From positions 1 to 64,000 of the forward strand of contig JAIWNI010000105.1 in assembly GCA_025331435.1 (NCBI GenBank): a DNA stretch of 64,000 nt, given 5' to 3'. Position 1 is the first letter of the stretch; each line of letters opens with the position of its first letter. Origin of the DNA: Choanephora cucurbitarum (Eukaryota; Mucoromycota; Mucoromycetes; Mucorales; Choanephoraceae). The notes under the pieces are model-generated. The model was not told the DNA's origin and searched no databases. It saw only the letters and a program-made list of their open reading frames with translations. This document shows positions 45,553-57,301 of the stretch, piece after piece. The translations under genes were made by a program, and so were the position numbers.

Positions 45553-47915
45553 ATGCTTGCTTACGCTCAAGATATATTCTTCAGTACTGAATTAAGTGCT
45601 GCTAGTGACACTAGTGATTGTCAAATGAATGAGAGAAGAGTACAGCAACAAAAGATATTAAAGAATAACGATACTCAACTTCATTTGCCTACACAATCAT
45701 TAACCTCACACGATCATGTACCTAGCAAAGAAAAAGAAGAGGTGTGTGTGTGTGCGTCTGTTTAGATCAATTTCATGCATCTTAATTTTTTTTTGTATCG
45801 ATAGCAACAGGTTTGGCCGCCAGATGTAGAAGCTGCATTTATTGAAGGTAAGATTTTCCCTTTTTTTATTTTGATTTCTTACTCATATCTTTTGATCTCT
45901 TTAGCTCTCGAGACGATTCCTAAGCTAGGCAGACGCAAAATCTTAGTGAATGGAAAACCTTGTGGTAAAACGTCTTGCATTTTTCTATCTAATTCAAATA
46001 ACTCACTTTTCTTTTTTTTTTTTAGGGCGAAATGAACTTATTTCTGATTTTATCTATCGTAAGACGGGTAAAATCCGTACAAGAAAACAAGTTTCATCTC
46101 ATATTCAAGTGTTGAAAAATACTCGAAAAAGTGATCTTCATTGTAAGTCTAACACTGAATAATGATTATTCTATGCTCAATACATTATGTTGTTATATCA
46201 GTTATGCGGCTATTAACAGATTCTGTTGAAGATGAAGGATTTGCCTCATCCTCTGCTTCCCTTATTAAAAAACCAAAACAAACCATGTCTCGCCGTCAAA
46301 GTAATCTACAGCTTAGACAACACCAAAATCAACTCAATCCTATCATGCGTTCCTCTGAATCATTTTCTTCCGATGATTCATCTATCTCTTCTTCTTCTTC
46401 ACCTGCTGATTATGTCGTTGATTTTATGTGTCATGAACAACAGATGGCATCGCTCTCCATGCATGATTCTATCTATGACTCCATGTTCAATATCGACTCA
46501 TCTCTTGCCAATACTCAACAACACACTATCGCCAAAAGTGCCAACGCTGTCAACAGTTCGTTTGCTCTTCATAGTTTCGGTGATGCAGATGCCAATGAAG
46601 TGTTACAACATCTGTTTCCATTAACTGATTCAACCACTGGTTCTAATCCAAACGTCATTGATATATTACTACAACCACCACAACAACAACAACAGAATCA
46701 TTATTCTTCTTTACCTCAACAAATGCATTATAAATCAAAGAAAAAATCAAATGGCCCTAGAAAATATACAAAGCGTCAAAAGAAGTACATGCAATCCCAT
46801 CAGCCCTATCAACCCTACCAATACAACATGTTAAACGAATTTGCTTCTTCTCTCAGTCTATCAAGTACCACAAGTCATTCGAATCTCTCTGGCAACAACT
46901 ACATCGATCCTTCATTACATCCCTTATGGCCTACTTATATCTGTCTCTATCTAGATCAGACCAATCCCTATGAACAAACTGTGCCTGTGCCACATACATT
47001 AGCCATCTTACCTGATTGTATGCCTTACCATATCCCAACCATTGATGTCCCTTTTGTTGCTAAAAACAAATGTCCTCCTGTCTCTAATATTGTTCAGTAT
47101 GGTTCAGTCACCACTCTCTCTGCTAAAGTAAGATGCCTGTCTATATACACACACACACAAAAATGCGTTTCTAAGTCTGACTGTTTTATTCTTTAAATCA
47201 AATTAGGTTGAATTAAACCTGGATATGAACTTGAATGATTTTGCATTTAACAATGCTTCCTTTTTTGAAACACACGAACGTCGTACAATCGAATGTACCA
47301 CCACTATCTATTCGTTTGGCAAAGTTGTGCTTGAATCAAAAGAAGTGCAGCAGGCTCTCTGGATCAATGAAGGCAAATTTGTCTATAACTTTGCTTATGT
47401 TAACCAGTTCTTTGATGCATTCATTAAGGGCATTCGCTCCTTACAATCATGGGAAGAGATTGATATTGCCATCAATAATCTATGTGTTGTTCAGGTAGAT
47501 TAGATTAAATCAGATATAAACATGCAAAAACTAAACTCAGTATTAGGTGTTTGAAGATGTAGAATCTAGGATAAATCAACAACAGCAACAGGTAGTTGAA
47601 AATCTCATGTTGGCTCCTCCTCATACACCCACTGGCTCAAGTACTGCTCCCACTACACCTGTTGCCGTTGCCATCAATGATCCTATGGCTGCTTCTCTAA
47701 ATGACATTCAACAAGAAACAACAGACAATCTGATGCTCTCTACTGATACAAACAATCTGTTGATGCCTGAATTTGCACCTCTCTTGGTCATGATCTATGA
47801 ATTCGAAAGGGGACAAGGTTCTATAGGCATCAGTATGGTCAAAAATCATTCAAAAAACTTTGATTTCTTGACAAATAATGCACCTAATATACCACTAAGT
47901 ACAACGGATATGTGA
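45553..47915 (+). CDS. TEA/ATTS-domain transcription factor (AbaA/Tec1-like)
   Basis: Developmental transcription factor of the AbaA/Tec1/TEAD family. Seven exons (45553-45741, 45805-45847, 45905-45964, 46026-46142, 46202-47127, 47207-47494, 47547-47915) give about 663 aa. The TEA DNA-binding domain covers residues about 66-132, assembled from exons 2-4: [59 protein letters not shown]. This includes the recognition helix ([12 protein letters not shown]). A Gln/Ser-rich middle follows, with a basic [13 protein letters not shown] segment, then conserved-looking regions around the exon 5-6 junction typical of the cofactor-binding half. The first intron's donor lies inside a GT dinucleotide repeat. 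A TATA-like element and a CT tract precede the ATG. The upstream in-frame ATG at 45466 is unlikely because it reads through the CT leader. Confidence 0.93.
45742..45754 (+). repeat. GT microsatellite forming a 5' splice site
   Basis: GTGTGTGTGTGCG begins exactly at the exon 1/intron 1 border of the TEA-factor gene, so the donor is part of the repeat. Confidence 0.6.
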
Positions 47916-48923
47916 ATCATCCATAAAAAGGCGTTCTTTTTATTTTCTCCTTTTATCAATAAATACCCTATATTTTCTTCCACCTGGAAATAAAGTTATC
48001 TTTCGCTGATTTAGGGCATTTATTTTATGTGTGTGTGTGTATGTGTCTATAGAAAAAAATCTAGACAAACACAAGGTGAATCAGAAAGAAATAAGCTTTG
48101 TTATTATGCTCAAGGTAAGAGAGTTGTGTATTGTACTTCATCAAATAGTGGTTATTTTGTAGTTTAGTGTGATTATAAGCAATATCACTTTGTTTACTGA
48201 TTCGTTAACTAAAGTACATCGACAACTCAACAGAAAGATCAAGTGACTGTACGATCACCATATTAAGCTTTTTCAGTATATACGATCAGTTCCTTTATAG
48301 ACTAAAACAAGAAAGAGTCCTAAAATACAGACACATTTCATCAAATAGCTAAAGAACAAAAAGAGGATTTTTTTTTGGATCAATAGCAATCTCTAGCTTA
48401 GAATAAGTCTAAATGACCAACGAATTTTAATCGACGTACTGATTTTATGCCTGAAAAGACTTTATGAACAAGAATTCGTAGATCCCAAAAAAAAAAGCTT
48501 ATTGCTGTCTTTAAGGAAGAGAAGCGGAGGTATCATCCATATCATTCATATCTACAACTGATCTCTTTAATGTGTCTTCTACTCTACTTCAAGTGAGCAA
48601 AGGCAAATCAGACTTGTTCTACTGGCAGATACTCTCAAGATAGTTGGCATGTTTAGTCCCTTCAGCTTCTTCATAATCATAGCTGTCCTCAGTAGGAACT
48701 AGCTCAATCAAGGAGAGATGCACAGATAAAGGGGTTCTTGCAATATAGACTGGCAATGTTCAGATAAGAGTTAACACAGTTTACTTACCATCACTGGTAA
48801 GAAAAAATAACTCTAATAGCAGGAAAAATTACTTGATTTGAAAGCATGATTAATTAAACATTGCCTCATCAATTATCTTCCCAATCATGGAGTAAGCGAT
48901 ACCAAAATTGATTTGATATAGTT

Positions 48924-49260
48924 TCAAGCCTTGCTTTTCTTCATACGCTTTACTTCTTGAAATTCATTAAAGTTGTCTTTTGGGTAATTTACAAGAGTAG
49001 ATTTTGTCATCAAATACAACATATGATCAAAATGCAAGTCTCTACTGTTGCTCAGATAAAATGACTTGAATTGGTTATGAAACAATTCAACCAAACTGTT
49101 TGTAGAGGACAAGGCTTCTTAAAGAAATACCACAAACCTGATAATAAAATAAACTTGCAACATTCCTTCTCTTGTTCCATTCAATGCAATGATCTAGTGC
49201 TAGTTTATTGTTCATTGTGATACCAAGTAATTTCGGTTTGAATTGGATGACAGTAAGCTG
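48924..49260 (-). pseudogene. Decayed coding fragment, possibly mobile-element derived
   Basis: Minus-strand frames read as ordinary protein in two phases: first APVTQLTVIQFKPKLLGIT and ALDHCIEWNKRRNVASLF, then after a phase change NSLVELFHNQFKSFYLSN and HMLYLMTKSTLVNYPKDN to a stop. The FKPKLLGITMNNKLALDH part faintly recalls the spacer region of LINE-type reverse transcriptases, but no catalytic motif is seen. Low confidence. Confidence 0.27.
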
Positions 49261-49929
49261 TGTAACAGGTGCACGGATAGATATGGCATTGTTACTTTAG
49301 GCAAGCAAACAAAATGATTTTCATTGTCTTTAGGTGATACATTAAAATGCTAAACGATACATAGGAAAGCTCTTTGGCTTCTCCCTTGTTTGTTGTAGAT
49401 TACTATTTCATTGTAATTAAAAATAGTCTAACCATATCAAAGCAAGCTGTATTTTTTTTTCTTTGTAAGGATGTGCATGCCATACAACAGACACCAGGAA
49501 AGCTTTCTAATCGAATGCAGAGTCGCTCTACTCTTTGTATTGTAGCCCTGGCCGACAAAAGTTAAGCTTATTCAGATATGACGGTACATTGTTCCAACAC
49601 GCAATTAGTGTCTGCAACCACAGAGGTACTATGCTCAGTTCATTTTTTGATAAGGCAAAAGAAACAAATTAATGTTCATACACAATATTACTCCTCTGTC
49701 CGAACCAAGACAGGCAAAATGATTGACTATGAATAGGAGCAAGACTAAGAAAGTGACAGCTTCTTTAAGAAAGCAGCCTTCCACCAGCGCCCTGACAGAA
49801 TCAACAGGATAGTAGGTCCTTTTAACCTGAAAAGAAAAGACAAGAAGGTACTTGAGGATGAAATTACTGCCTTACAAAAATAAGTGAACGATCTATCCAA
49901 TGACTTAAAACGAATACATAAGGCATACA

Positions 49930-50560
49930 ATGATGGCTGCGCTTCTGAAACTCAAGCCTAAGTCAAATGAACCATCAAGGCCACTCACTCCTTCTGAAGA
50001 AACTGAAGCTGACCTTTGTAGTTATCTAACAAACATCATGATCATCATTCACAATACAGTCAACAGAATCAGGAGGACTCTATCTGGTCAGCAAGAACAG
50101 CCGGCGATTATGATCTAGCTCTCTTCAAAAGAAAGCCTCAGTCGAAATTTGAAAGGAAATATCTCAGCTCATTGAATCAACTAAAGAACAAAGATATAAA
50201 AGTTATTCAACTGCCTGATCAAGGTTCATTCTGTACATTCAGTGTAGAGCTGTCATTGTACCCACACTAGATAAGGGAAAACAAACGGCTGAAAAGGTTC
50301 TGAGATACATTCAAAGGGCTGATGTCAACAAACAAAGTGTTGTATTCAAGTCTGAGGATGTGAACCTTAATCAAGATTTCATTTTCTCTGGCATGGCATT
50401 GTTGGATTCACTTGAAGCTCCATAGCTGATTCGATGGCTTGGCTGAGCAAACTGAGCTCCACTCAGTTGCCTGAAGCAAAGACAGCTTCAGTTGAAGATG
50501 TTGATTTTGCAAGCAGAAGGCAAACCATTGGTCGCCCCCTCCCCTCCAAAAGCAGTTGAT
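49930..50560 (+). pseudogene. Decayed coding fragment, unrecognised
   Basis: Plus-strand pieces with protein-like composition are broken by stops and frame changes: LTPSEETEADLCSYLTNIMI, YDLALFKRKPQSKFERKY, LSSLNQLKNKDIKVIQLPDQ, ADVNKQSVVFKSEDVNL and MALLDSLEAP. Together they look like one degraded gene or element of at least 600 bp. Family unknown. Confidence 0.3.
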
Positions 50561-51111
50561 CATGATGAATGGTGATAAAGGTATGCGTGTTGACTTCAGA
50601 ATTAAATAACATGTGTAATAGGGTGGTACTTGTAAGTAGAATAGTCATGCCTGCTACACAGTATTCGCACTAAGAACAACATCCAGATCAGCTCATACAA
50701 AGCAACGTATAGAAACACAAAAGGTACATTCTACTGCTTAAGCCTTGAATGCTTGTCTGTCAGGCATACATTGTGGTGTAAGTGGGCGTAATAAACTGTC
50801 TGCCATGTCTGGGGGGGATAACAACTTTGGTATTCCAACACACTCTCAACCATCAGTCATTCCAACACTGATGTCAATAACGTTTGTAGAAGAAGCGATG
50901 CATTAGCTGTACGTGAGACCTGTTTAAATAATTTGTTTGTTGTAAAAAATGCAACTTGTTAATTTTGTCGGCTATTTAGATAAACTGTTTAGCATAAGCC
51001 CGCTTTCTTTTTTGCTTTGTAACAATGAAGCCATATTACCTATTTTAGATCATCTTTCCGTTTATTTTTTTTTTTTTATATAATTTTTCTTTTCTTCTTC
51101 ATCTCTATAAC

Positions 51112-52802
51112 ATGAGCCATAGAAATTCATTTGTCAAATCAGGCTGTGGCTGTAGTGTAGAGCGAGTGCTTATTCAAGACGAAAGTTATATCTTTATTAC
51201 CGGTGCTCAGAAGCAATCTGACTCACCTTCTGGCAAAACTTACTTTGCTTATCATATTCGTATTGGTGTAAGAAACACTATGAGGTCATTTTTGTTATCT
51301 TACTCAGCTATTTATAGGATATTGAAACGAAAAGAAGATATAGTGAATTCGAGTCTTTAAGAAAAGCATTTACCTTACTTTACCCTGCTTTAATCGTACC
51401 ACCTATACCCGAAAAGCATTCGTTAGGTAAATCAGAGAAACAATGATACGATTGATACTAACTTGTTATTCAAGTGGATTATGCTGCTCTATCTACTCGA
51501 GTTAAAGATGATTTACCTATGGTCGAAAAGAGAAAGCGTATGCTTCAGACATTTCTAAATAGAGTAGCCAAACATCCAGAATTAGGAAGAGAACATGTAT
51601 TTCATCGATTTCTAGAGAGTACTACTATCTGGGTAAAAAGAAAAAAAATGAATAAACAATAAGATTGTTATGACTAATATGTCTCTCTCTATAGTCAGAT
51701 GTATTACATTCACCACCATTAAGCACATTACCCAAGAATCCTTTACAGATGATTGTCAGTAAACAGCTAGATTTACCTACTCATACCTATCATCCAGTAC
51801 TCGGTAGCAACCTAGTACCTTCTCCTTCTGCTGCCTACCAATTAAAGAAACCTGATCCTCGATTTGAAGAATCTGAAAAGTTCACATTCAGAATAGCCAA
51901 CTATATGAGTAATCATTTGGATAAAAGTCAGCGTAAAGTCATTCGTCGATTAGGAGGTAAAGTAATTGATATTTCCCTATAAATAAACTCACTCTCTTTT
52001 CTGCGCATTAGAACTAGCCAATGATTATGCAGAATTAGGTGCTGTTTATAATGGATTCAGTTTAAATGAGACAGGTGCAGTAGCCAATGCAATCGAGAAG
52101 ATTGGTCAAGCAGTCGATGCATCTTATACAGAGACAGGCCAAATGGTCACTTCTCTAGAGGGTGAATTTGCTGAACCTATTCAAGAACATGCTCAATTTG
52201 CTCAGATCATCAAACAGGTCCTTAAGTTTCGTCATATGAAGCATGCTCAAGTGGAAATGATTGAGAGTTCATTGGAAAACAAACGACATCATCTCGACAG
52301 TCTGTTACGTATGGAAGGTGAAGCCAGACGATTGGAAGAAGCCATGAGTCAATCAAACGATACAGCATTTGTGGAAGAAAGCCCTAGTTCTTATGTCTCA
52401 AGACAATCAAACCCTAGTTGGACTGGTGGCCCTATGAAAGTGATTAGTGCTGTAGGTCATACCTTACAGACCATGATCGATGTCAATCCAGAAGCCACCC
52501 GTCGAAATCAAATTGGTATGTCCAAGGATGCTATGGGTGTGTTGCAAGAAGCCTTGGATGTTTCCAGTAAAGATCTGAATGCTATTTCACTTCAATTGCA
52601 GAATGATTTGGATCGTTTCCAGACTGAGAAGATTCAAGATATGAGAGATATGTTGATTGCCTATGCTAAAATACATATTCGCTATTGTCAACAGGTAAGA
52701 AGAGGGAAGTCAAACAAAAAAAAGTGGTCAATCTAATAGTGTTTATAGAATTTGGAATCATGGCAAGAAGCTCGAGCCGAAGTTGAAAAGATACCAATTT
52801 AA
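51112..52802 (+). CDS. Sorting nexin with PX and BAR domains (Snx41/Atg20-like)
   Basis: Endosomal membrane-binding protein for retrieval and selective autophagy. Six exons (51112-51267, 51318-51426, 51475-51632, 51695-51956, 52012-52694, 52749-52802) encode about 473 aa. The PX domain covers residues about 15-140, with the phosphoinositide-binding RRYSEFESLRKAF, the PPIP loop and the trailing RMLQTFLNRVAKHPELG. A linker precedes a BAR domain (residues about 210-470) marked by FRIANYMSNHLDKSQRKVIR, ELGAVYNGFSLNE and long amphipathic helices up to the C-terminal ESWQEARAEVEKIPI. This organisation fits the Snx41/Atg20/SNX7-30 group. The next gene starts only 53 bp after the stop, so the two transcripts are probably very closely spaced. 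Confidence 0.91.
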
Positions 52803-52855
52803 TAATAAAAAATAACGCTTTATTATTCATTATTTTATTTTTTATTTTTCTCACA

Positions 52856-53901
52856 ATGTCTTTAACAGATCCAACTGATCACTCATCAGACGCGCCTATT
52901 GTAGATAAAAGAAAGATGACAGAGATAGATCAGGATGAGAATAAGAAGAAGAAACGTTATTCTGTTAAAGATATATTTGCCTTTCCATTCGATACTGAGA
53001 TAAAGCCAAAGAAAGGCAAAAAGAAAAGGACAGTGGAGATAAAAAAGGTCAAGAAAAGCAAAGTAGAAACCAGAGGTAGAAAGAAGAAGATAGTCAAGAA
53101 AGAAGAAGTACAGAAAAAAGTGAAGACAGACACAGTTCAGAAAGAGAAGACAGTCAAGGCAGATATAATTCAGAAACCCACTAAACCAGAAACAATACAG
53201 AAATCAGATAAGCTTACTGAACCTGTAAGAAGATCTGCGAGAGCAGTCAAGCCTATTCGTTTCTTTGATGAAGAAGAAGTCGTCCAAAAGAAGGAAACAA
53301 GAGGCAGAAAGAAGAAAATCATTGTGATTGAAGACGATAAAGAAGAACAGTTTAAGGCACCACTGAATACACGGCCTAAAGCACCACTGAATGAAAAACC
53401 TGTCAAACAGCCTAAAGAAGAACCCAAAATGAAGATAAAGCAGAATCACCAAGTTGTGAATGATACACCTTTAGATTATTTCTTAACAGACAAATCAAGT
53501 TATTTGGCTACAGCTGATTTAAGAGTAAAAAAAAAAAAAAAAAAAGGATAGTCTACGCTAAGCTTACTCTTTATTCTACATAGACAATGATTCCCAAATG
53601 GATCGAATTACTAGATCCAGAAGAAAGAAAGGAATTAGCTCAATTGTTGCCAAGTTCAGATGTTTCAGCAGACGATATTCACCCTTCATGCTATTTACTC
53701 TCAAATAACTTTTTTTGGGAATCAGTCGATCGTTGGCAAGAGGATTTAGCTGTAGGTCGATTTGATAAGAATGTGTTGGCTAAGGCAAAACAGAAGCAAC
53801 AGACTGAACAAGATACCACTTTCAAAGATGAAAACTATGAAGCTTATTGGGGTGAACGATTAAAGCGAGACAAGGCATTAAAAAGTAGTAATAAAGCATA
53901 A
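52856..53901 (+). CDS. Lysine-rich nuclear protein with AT-hook-like motifs and a DEUBAD/Asx-homology-like domain
   Basis: Exons 52856-53524 and 53584-53901 give about 328 aa. Residues 1-220 are very rich in Lys, Glu, Val and Gln, with two AT-hook-like RGRKKK motifs and a RRSARAVKP segment, suggesting DNA or chromatin binding. The second exon encodes a compact domain: WIELLDPEERKELAQLLPS, then NNFFWESVDRWQEDLAVGRF. The alternation LL...NNxFF...W...L..G.F matches the DEUBAD (Asx-homology) domain of ASXL proteins, which activate the BAP1 deubiquitinase, and of the INO80 subunit NFRKB. A role as a chromatin deubiquitinase or INO80 partner is inferred. The intron begins GTAAAAA with about 18 A's next to the donor. 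Confidence 0.78.
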
Positions 53902-53963
53902 TGTGGAGTTTAAATCCCTTCTTTTCTCTCTTTTATTTTTCTTCTCATTGTATAACCTAGTCA

Positions 53964-55118
53964 ATGAGTACACGAGTAAGTCTTAAAGATAGATAGAATA
54001 ATTACATAAAGAAGAGAATAACATGACTTAGATGACTAGAATAAGACAGTCAACAATAACAACAGCTGGGACTTGGATGCCATGTTGGCTCAAGAGATTC
54101 AGGACCTCAATAAAGACTCAGCAGAAGACAGACGTGTGAAAGAAGCAGTGATTGTCTCTAAACCAGACCCTAACCGTATCAACTCTACTGGAGACAGTGA
54201 TAGTAGCAGTAGTGACTCTGACTATGAAGATGACTTGGCCATTCGTGACCCTGAACTGTTCAAGATAACTGAGAGTAATCGACAGATACCTATTGAGTCA
54301 GGTACGCAACCTGCCAAACGGAGTCATCGTCGTCCAGCTGAACTGGTCTTCTCTGACCCTCCTCTGCTTGTCTCGCGTGATGACTATATTCATGTTACCT
54401 TTCATTATGGTCTCAGTCCTGAGAAAGAAAAGTCTAAGCCTAAGCGATACATGTTGATGTGTGATTTTGGTGAAGAAGGCATGTATGCTCTCAAATGGGC
54501 CATTGGTACCCTCTTGAGAGATGGGGATGAAGTGCATGTGGCTAGTGTGGTCAATATGGATGAAGAGATCGAGGATATGGATCAGAGTGAGAAATACAGT
54601 CTCTGGACTGAATTAGACCGTAATTCAAAGACCATGATCTCTCGTGTCAAGACAATTATGGTAGAGATGATGTTGTTTAATATCAAGATTGATATCTATT
54701 CACTTGCTGGTAAGACAAGAGAATCTCTGCTGAATCTGGTAAAGTAAAAATGATGATGGTAACATAGGCTACCTGTTATTAACTCTTATAAAGATCTATG
54801 AAACACCTCAATTGACTATGGTTGTATGTGGTTCAAGAGAAAAGAGTGCATTGAAAGGGTAAGTCAATAAGAGAATCAAGAGACTTAAGCTGACTGTATT
54901 GGCATAGTATGATTATGGGAAGTGTCTCTACCTTCCTGGTTCATAATTCACCTGTGCCTGTATCTGTTGTTCGCCCTCAAAAGAAAGAGAGATCAAAAAA
55001 GAAGAAGAAGACAGCAGCACAGAAATTGAGTCAGAGTGTGATGAATGGTCATCTCAAGGTAGATGAGGCAGAAGGAGCGCCTTTAATCAATAGCTATGAT
55101 GGCACTGTCTCTTTATAA
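53964..55118 (+). CDS. Universal stress protein (UspA) domain protein
   Basis: Four exons (53964-53975, 54040-54738, 54794-54858, 54908-55118) give about 328 aa. The 12-nt first exon encodes only MSTR; it is chosen because the downstream frame needs exactly that phase and has no closer ATG that keeps WDLDAMLAQEI. A long Ser/Asp-rich N-terminal region precedes the UspA fold at residues about 140-300: RYMLMCDFGEEGMYALKWAI, DEVHVASVV, then after splicing QLTMVVCGSREKSALKG and the closing GSVSTFLVHNSPVPVSVVRP, which is the ATP-binding-type G-x9-S/T signature. The C terminus is lysine-rich (RSKKKKKTAAQK). Its 3' end is 6 bp from the convergent RING gene. Confidence 0.84.
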
Positions 55119-55124
55119 TCATCT

Positions 55125-56015
55125 TTAGGCAAATATAATAGCAATCATCAATAAACTTAATAACATAATGACCAATCTTGACATAAATGCACCTTGAGGT
55201 GTCTGTTGGCTGTTATTAGACATATTCTGTATATTATAGATGTTAATATTGTAAGCACCATTCAGTTTCTTGTCTACTTACAAAAGTAACACCCAATGGA
55301 AAGAATCCAAAGCCAGCTGAGATGGAAACACCATTTCGATTGAATGTACTGTGACCAAAAGGTTGTCCAAAAAATGAAGTGGCAGGTCGATTAGGATCAC
55401 GTAAAGGAGGTGGTCGTTGGCCTGCTGGTCGAGTGGGTATAGATGGGTCGTTTCTATAGTCTAAAGTCAGTCCTGATACTTTGCACAACCACACACTTAC
55501 CTTGGATCTTTTTCTTCTTTACCACGACCATAAATAGGAATCACTTTATCCTTACCACACCCTGCTTTACATACTGGACACGTAGGATTTCTTGATTGTG
55601 CATTTAACCATTGAGCCAAACAAGACCAACTTCAACATAGACTGTCAAATCAAACACTGTTCACTAAACACACACACAAAAAAAAAGACTTACCAGAATA
55701 AATGACCACACAAGGTTATGACAGGATGAACTGCTGTATCAAAACTATCATCATAAGGCTTAAATAACCATATGTATCTTATCTTTTCCTAAGCCTTTAC
55801 CAGATATTACACTCATAAAACCCGCCTCCATTTGCTTCATCCATTACCATAGTAGTCGTTGTTGTTGTTGTTGTCGTTGTCTGTTTATTGGCCACATTAC
55901 GCTGTCTCAACTCATTAGCTGTGTAAGGTAAACTTTGTCTAGTTCTTTCTTCTTCTTCTACAGTGGTTCTATTAGGATTCGATTCTTCTTCTTCTATCCT
56001 ATGTTCTGAAGACAT
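55125..56015 (-). CDS. RING-finger E3 ubiquitin ligase, RNF5/RNF185-like, membrane-anchored
   Basis: Predicted ER- or outer-mitochondrial-membrane ubiquitin ligase acting in protein quality control. Five minus-strand exons (56015-55801, 55744-55694, 55629-55501, 55453-55282, 55226-55125) give about 222 aa. The C3HC4 RING spans exons 1-3: YECNIC (C69, C72), TLCGHLFC, WSCLAQWL and TCPVCKAGCGKDKVIPIYGR, with the KVIPIYGRG hallmark of the RNF5 family. A Pro-rich linker (RPAGQRPPP) and a C-terminal transmembrane helix (RLVIMLLSLLMIAIIFA) complete the family layout. The acidic, threonine-rich N terminus is variable. The gene shares a 391-bp divergent promoter with the NTF2-like gene. Confidence 0.91.
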
Positions 56016-56406
56016 GACGATGAAGGGGAAAGTGAAAGAAAAGTAAAATGGGAAAAAAGAAAGAATAGAAGAAAAAAATACAGTAGTGAAAGTCAGATTG
56101 AATAAGCGCGCATGAAACTCAAATACAGTCAGAAAAAAAAAAGTTAAGCTTTTCTTTTTCCTTTCAAGCACTGTTTCATTATATAGTACAATATGGCTTC
56201 CCTTCTTTTTCTTTTGGCCTATACATACTCATGCTTTACTTTTATTCTGTTGTTCATTGCCATTAAGATAGAATGCATTAGTGAATTCTAAACCAATGAA
56301 ATAATCGATCATGCAGAGTAACTTGGGTGGGACAAACCAAAATAAAAATTGAAGATATAAAGGGTCCTTCTTCTTCCCCCTTTTTTTTTTTTTTATAATC
56401 TGTGTC
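56016..56406. promoter_or_regulatory. Shared divergent promoter of the RING (-) and NTF2-like (+) genes
   Basis: 391 bp between divergent start codons. A long T run lies just before the NTF2-like ATG. A minus-strand open frame across this region (to 56229) has weak protein-like character and is probably chance. Confidence 0.45.
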
Positions 56407-57283
56407 ATGTCTACATCTGATTTCTGCAATGAAAGTTCATCTTCTAATTTGATCACAAGTAAGTAAAACAAGCTACAAGTCAAGACATTAACTAAACAAG
56501 ACAACCAGATCTCATCCAAGATCTCTTTTCTTACAACACAATCAAGCGAAAAAGAGTTCTCGAATATTATTTCTTTACTGATGCCACCTTAACTTCACCT
56601 GTCATGAGCACAGAAGGTGTAGATAACATTCAACAGTAAGACAAAAAAAAAAGAAGAAGCACTCTAAAGAAAACTACAGGCGATAACTGCTTCTATTAGC
56701 GTGTATACTGTTTGGCAGACATTAAATCGAAAACAGCCTTCCATTAATAATATTGTGTTTGATGGGTAAATAGAAAGAAGAAACAAGTTAGGCACACCAG
56801 AGTTGATAGATATTACGTATAGAACAACAGCCGTTATTCACTTGACACATCACCTGTCACCTACCATTCTACCTAGCTTTGTTGAGTTAGAGGTACCTGC
56901 GATCACTACACTCAGATTTAAAGAATGCGATAGTGGTCTACTAAAGATCTATCGACAAGAAGATAGTTGGACATTAGAAGGTAATCTAAAGAAGATAGAT
57001 AAGATAGGGGGAACTGAATGTTAGGATAGGCTTATTACAATCTGTTCCTTTGGTCTCTTATTGGTATAATCATATATTACGCATGGTAATGGGCAAAATA
57101 TTATCAGCTGCAGGTGATATTGTGGATTCAGCCATCAGTCATGCTCAAAAGATGTCTATGCAAGGAAGAGAAATTCAACAGTTTGGACAGGCATTGGCTA
57201 TTGAAAATATGGAGCGACTTGAAGAATATCGTGCTGATCTAGAGACACATTATCTTGAAGGATTAAAAGGATTGGATACATAA
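56407..57283 (+). CDS. NTF2/SnoaL-like domain protein (SigF-like family of fungi)
   Basis: Five exons (56407-56458, 56509-56635, 56700-56765, 56823-56980, 57030-57283) give about 218 aa. The N-terminal helix NLIQDLFSYNTIKRKRVLEY leads into YYFFTDATLTSPV, then VYTVWQTLNRKQP, IVFDGTTAVIHLTHHLSP and SFVELEVPAITTLRF, the alternation of an NTF2-like cone fold. The C terminus is a long helix (DIVDSAISHAQKMSMQGREI). Such single-domain proteins are common in filamentous fungi and have no established function; a small-ligand pocket is the usual guess. The exon 2-3 junction was chosen over a 34-nt intron that would also keep frame; the chosen 64-nt intron has a better acceptor. The 3' end is 18 bp from the GH5 gene. 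Confidence 0.78.
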
Positions 57284-57301
57284 AAAAAACTCTTTTTATT
57301 A

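Larger units (their letters stand above)
47916..51111. other. 3.2-kb spacer with decayed coding pieces
   Basis: No intact gene. Protein-like fragments on the minus strand (about 49260-48924) and plus strand (about 49930-50560) are described separately. A GT run lies near 48030-48045. Confidence 0.45.

Noticed and set aside
56229..56519. Minus-strand frame of 96 codons overlapping the NTF2-like gene's first exons.
   Set aside because: It runs antisense through a better-supported multi-exon gene and a poly-T run that gives Lys repeats.
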